NCBI RefSeq assembly: GCF_024713945.1
Contig: NC_134683.1
Span: 1,664,501 to 1,728,500 of the forward strand
DNA from: Dermatophagoides farinae
Lineage: Eukaryota > Arthropoda > Arachnida > Sarcoptiformes > Pyroglyphidae
DNA: 64,000 nt
Direction: 5' to 3'
In this document: positions 61,435 through 64,000 of the stretch, piece after piece
How the letters are laid out: each line of letters starts with the position of its first letter
Numbering within the stretch: the first letter of the stretch is position 1
Position numbers and translations under genes: made by a program
Notes under the pieces: generated by a model
Told to the model about the DNA's origin: nothing
Databases searched by the model: none
Seen by the model: the letters and a program-made list of their open reading frames with translations, nothing else

Positions 61435-64000
61435 TTATAACCCTATATGTGTATCGATTGTAAAACTGATTTTTTTTTCTGATTCTCTTAGCCCTTGGCC
61501 ATTGAGAAATAGGGTTGTTGTTGTTGTTGTTGTTGCTGCTGCTGCTATACATGGGAGGAGAACAAGACTTGAAGAAGAAGAAGAAGAAGACTAGACACAA
61601 ATAGAATGATGATGGAAAAAAAGGATTGATCACCTTTTTTTTGCATCCATTCCATAAAAGACAGTGTTTTGTGTGAGATGTGAGATGGCAATCTATTATA
61701 CATAAATTTTATATTTTTGATGGTCGTTTTTTTTTCTTTGATTTTCATCATCATCATCATCATTCTTCATTGGTTTCATAAATTTCTTTTCTTTTCTTTT
61801 TTTTTTTGAATTAAATGATTATATATATATGTGATCAAGATTGAAGATGTTTGTTGAGCAAAAAAAAAAAAAAAGAGTGAGTGAGAGAGAAAGATAGAAA
61901 AAAGGGTTGAAAATCGGTATTAATTATTGGCCTAGACATTTGGTCGGTTGAATGTTCGTTTGATTCGATTTGATTTAGGTTTTTATTTTTGATAGTGGTG
62001 GTGTTTTTAATTCATCATGATGATGATGATGGTAATGTTGGTGGTGTGGTGGTGATGGTGGACATTGATACTTTGTAATAAAATATTAAACTAAAAAAAA
62101 AAAATTAAACTTGACGAATGTAAAAATATAATCATGGTTGTTATGTAGCTTTGGCTGGCTGGCTAGCTGCTATTTTAACGAAGTAGAAAAAAAAGAAGAA
62201 AAAAGAAAAGCTAAAAACTAAATGTTAAAAACTAAAAAGGAAAAAAAAGATAAAGTTGAACAGAATGAATTTTTTTTTGTTCCTTTCTTGATATATTGAT
62301 GGTTGATTTTTTTTCGGTTCAGTTTGGTTATGGCTAAATGGAATTTAATCATAATCATCATCATTCTACTTTTTTTGAGTGTTCATTGGATAAATGTGTG
62401 TGTGTGTCTGCATTTTAGCTTATAACCCGCTTGATGATCATTGCTTGAAATTTTTTTGTTGTTGTTTTTTTTCATCATCATTCATTTCTGCTACTTTGTT
62501 TTTATTCATCATCATCATCATCATCATCATCGTAATCATACGCCTTACAAAAAAAACGACGTTCAATCTTCATCAAATTAATGAAAGAAAGAAAGAAAGA
62601 AAAAAAATACGAAGAAACTAGAGAGATCTCATCATTTGCCATCTTGATCATCATCATCATCATCGAAAAAAAAGTGACACTTTGTTTCCGAAAATCTTTC
62701 AATTCCTATATATTTGTTTTTTTTTTTTTGAGAAATAAAACAAAACAAAAAAATCAACTAATCCGCTTCATATTCATCAGCTATATAATAATTATAATGG
62801 TTAAATCTAATTCATTCATTCATGATGATCATGATGACGAAACCAATTGATAATGACGACGACGACGACGACGATGAAGACGATATCGACAATGACAACA
62901 ATGTTGATTATGATAATGCTGGATGGCTAGCTAGCTAGCTAGCTGGCTGGCTAGTCAAATTCATCATCACCATTCAATCATGTTACCGTGAATAAAGCCG
63001 AAATTTTTTTTTCTTCTTTTTGTTTAGTTTGTGGTGGTTTTTATTTTCCAATCATCATCAATTCTTTAATGTTGTAAGTCTTCTTCTTTTTTTTTTTTTT
63101 TTTTTTTTTTTGCTAATTTCAAATCTTTTTCTTCACTTCTCTCTTCTTCTTCTTCACAATGTTTATTGTTTTATGAGCATGTGTGTGTGTGTGTGTGTAT
63201 TTTTTCGACTGTCACTTTATATCCATGTTGGTGTGTGATTATTTGTATAATAATAATAATAAATGAATTTAAATTCCAACGTTTCATCATCAATTCCAGT
63301 TAATTTATTACAAATGATTTTTTTTATTTGCTTTCTTGGTATTTATTTTTGGTTTGAAAAAAAGAGAGAAAAATTTTCAAACGTAAAATTTGTTATTTTC
63401 TTTCCTGGATTTCCAATCATCATCATCATCATCATATGAATGGGAAAAATTCGAATCTTTTTTGTTTTTTTTTTGCTGGTTTTATTTTTTCTTGATGGTG
63501 ATTTTCGTACATATTTCATACATATTTATCGCCAAATAATGGCCATCATCATTATCTTTATATGATCATTTTAATCTTAATGACAAATTCATGGTGATGG
63601 CATCACAAGATGGTCAAACTGATTTTTTTTTCTTGTTAATTATTATTATTATTAAAAGTTTATTAAGAATGAAAAGAAAAAAACTAAAATCATAACGGTA
63701 CATAAAATCGTAAAGAGACATCATCATCATCATCATCATCATCGGTTGTCATCAGTATCATCAATCGATTGTGTGTGTGTGTATGTGTGAGGTTGGACAC
63801 CCAAAAAAAAAAAAAACATCCCTCGTCATCATCGTTCGTAATCATTATCGATAGTTGAGCGGAAAAATCAAAATACTTGAGAAAAAGAACCCTTTCTGAT
63901 TTCTTTGAAAAGATAACCATTTTTTTCTTTTTTTTTCATTTTGGATTCAATTCATTTTATTATCATTAAAATGTTGCTGAATAAATGAATTGCTACTAGT

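Larger units (their letters stand above)
55080..64000. other. Low-complexity non-coding DNA, possibly an intron running off the right edge
   Basis: No gene was recognised on either strand. Contents include GT repeats (58341-58378), a GAAA array (59021-59050), poly-A/T tracts (57540-57564, 63089-63111) and GTG and GAT runs. There is an isolated GC box (CCCCGCCCC, 59244-59252), TAGC repeats (62925-62943) and the hairpin cluster at 57882-58032. Long frames here translate microsatellites. Confidence 0.5.

Noticed and set aside
62917-62955. TAGC/GGCT tandem repeats that look like spaced direct repeats
   Set aside because: They are simple contiguous tetranucleotide repeats without spacers, so not a CRISPR array or binding-site array.

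Overview
The window looks like nuclear DNA of a small-genome arthropod, most likely an astigmatid mite (dust or mange mite group). The reasons are strong AT bias, very short introns (about 64-92 nt) beside a few long ones, abundant microsatellites, and a secreted chitin-binding protein with a Thr-rich linker that recalls the peritrophin-like mite allergen group 23. The organism call is inference; protein families are called by recognition, not by database search.

Layout. 1-741 (minus): N-terminal part of a two-domain peritrophin-like protein that runs off the left edge. 1689-4407 (minus): two adenosine kinase genes in tandem, the downstream one intronless and the upstream one with three exons. 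5233-7772 (minus): a two-exon NOC2-type nucleolar ribosome-assembly protein. 8075-8147 (minus): tRNA-Val(TAC). 8470-9426: a small transposon graveyard, with a decayed non-LTR retrotransposon tail and a 149-bp hAT-like MITE with a perfect 8-bp target duplication. 9427-40579: about 31 kb with no recognisable protein gene, dominated by poly-T, GT/CA, CT, GAT and CAA repeats. It holds candidate non-coding exon borders (donor at 12945/12946, exon-like block 30358-30722), several tract-AG|GT sites that could be recursive splice points, a 93-bp TA-flanked MITE and several palindromes. 41062-50374 (plus): a complete nine-exon calcineurin A gene (594 residues) whose 4.3-kb first coding intron contains a separate same-strand gene for a probable secreted protein (44206-44772). 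50375-64000: again low-complexity DNA, with a compound inverted repeat at 53549-53607, a candidate non-coding first exon ending at 55079 and a hairpin cluster at 57882-58032.

The genes are not an operon and share no pathway. They are ordinary housekeeping or signalling genes (purine salvage, 60S ribosome assembly, Ca2+/calmodulin phosphatase) plus two secreted, probably lineage-specific proteins. I found no CRISPR array, phage, toxin cassette or new enzymatic system. The most interesting items are the nested gene, the two MITEs, the compound inverted repeat and the unusual N-terminus of calcineurin A.
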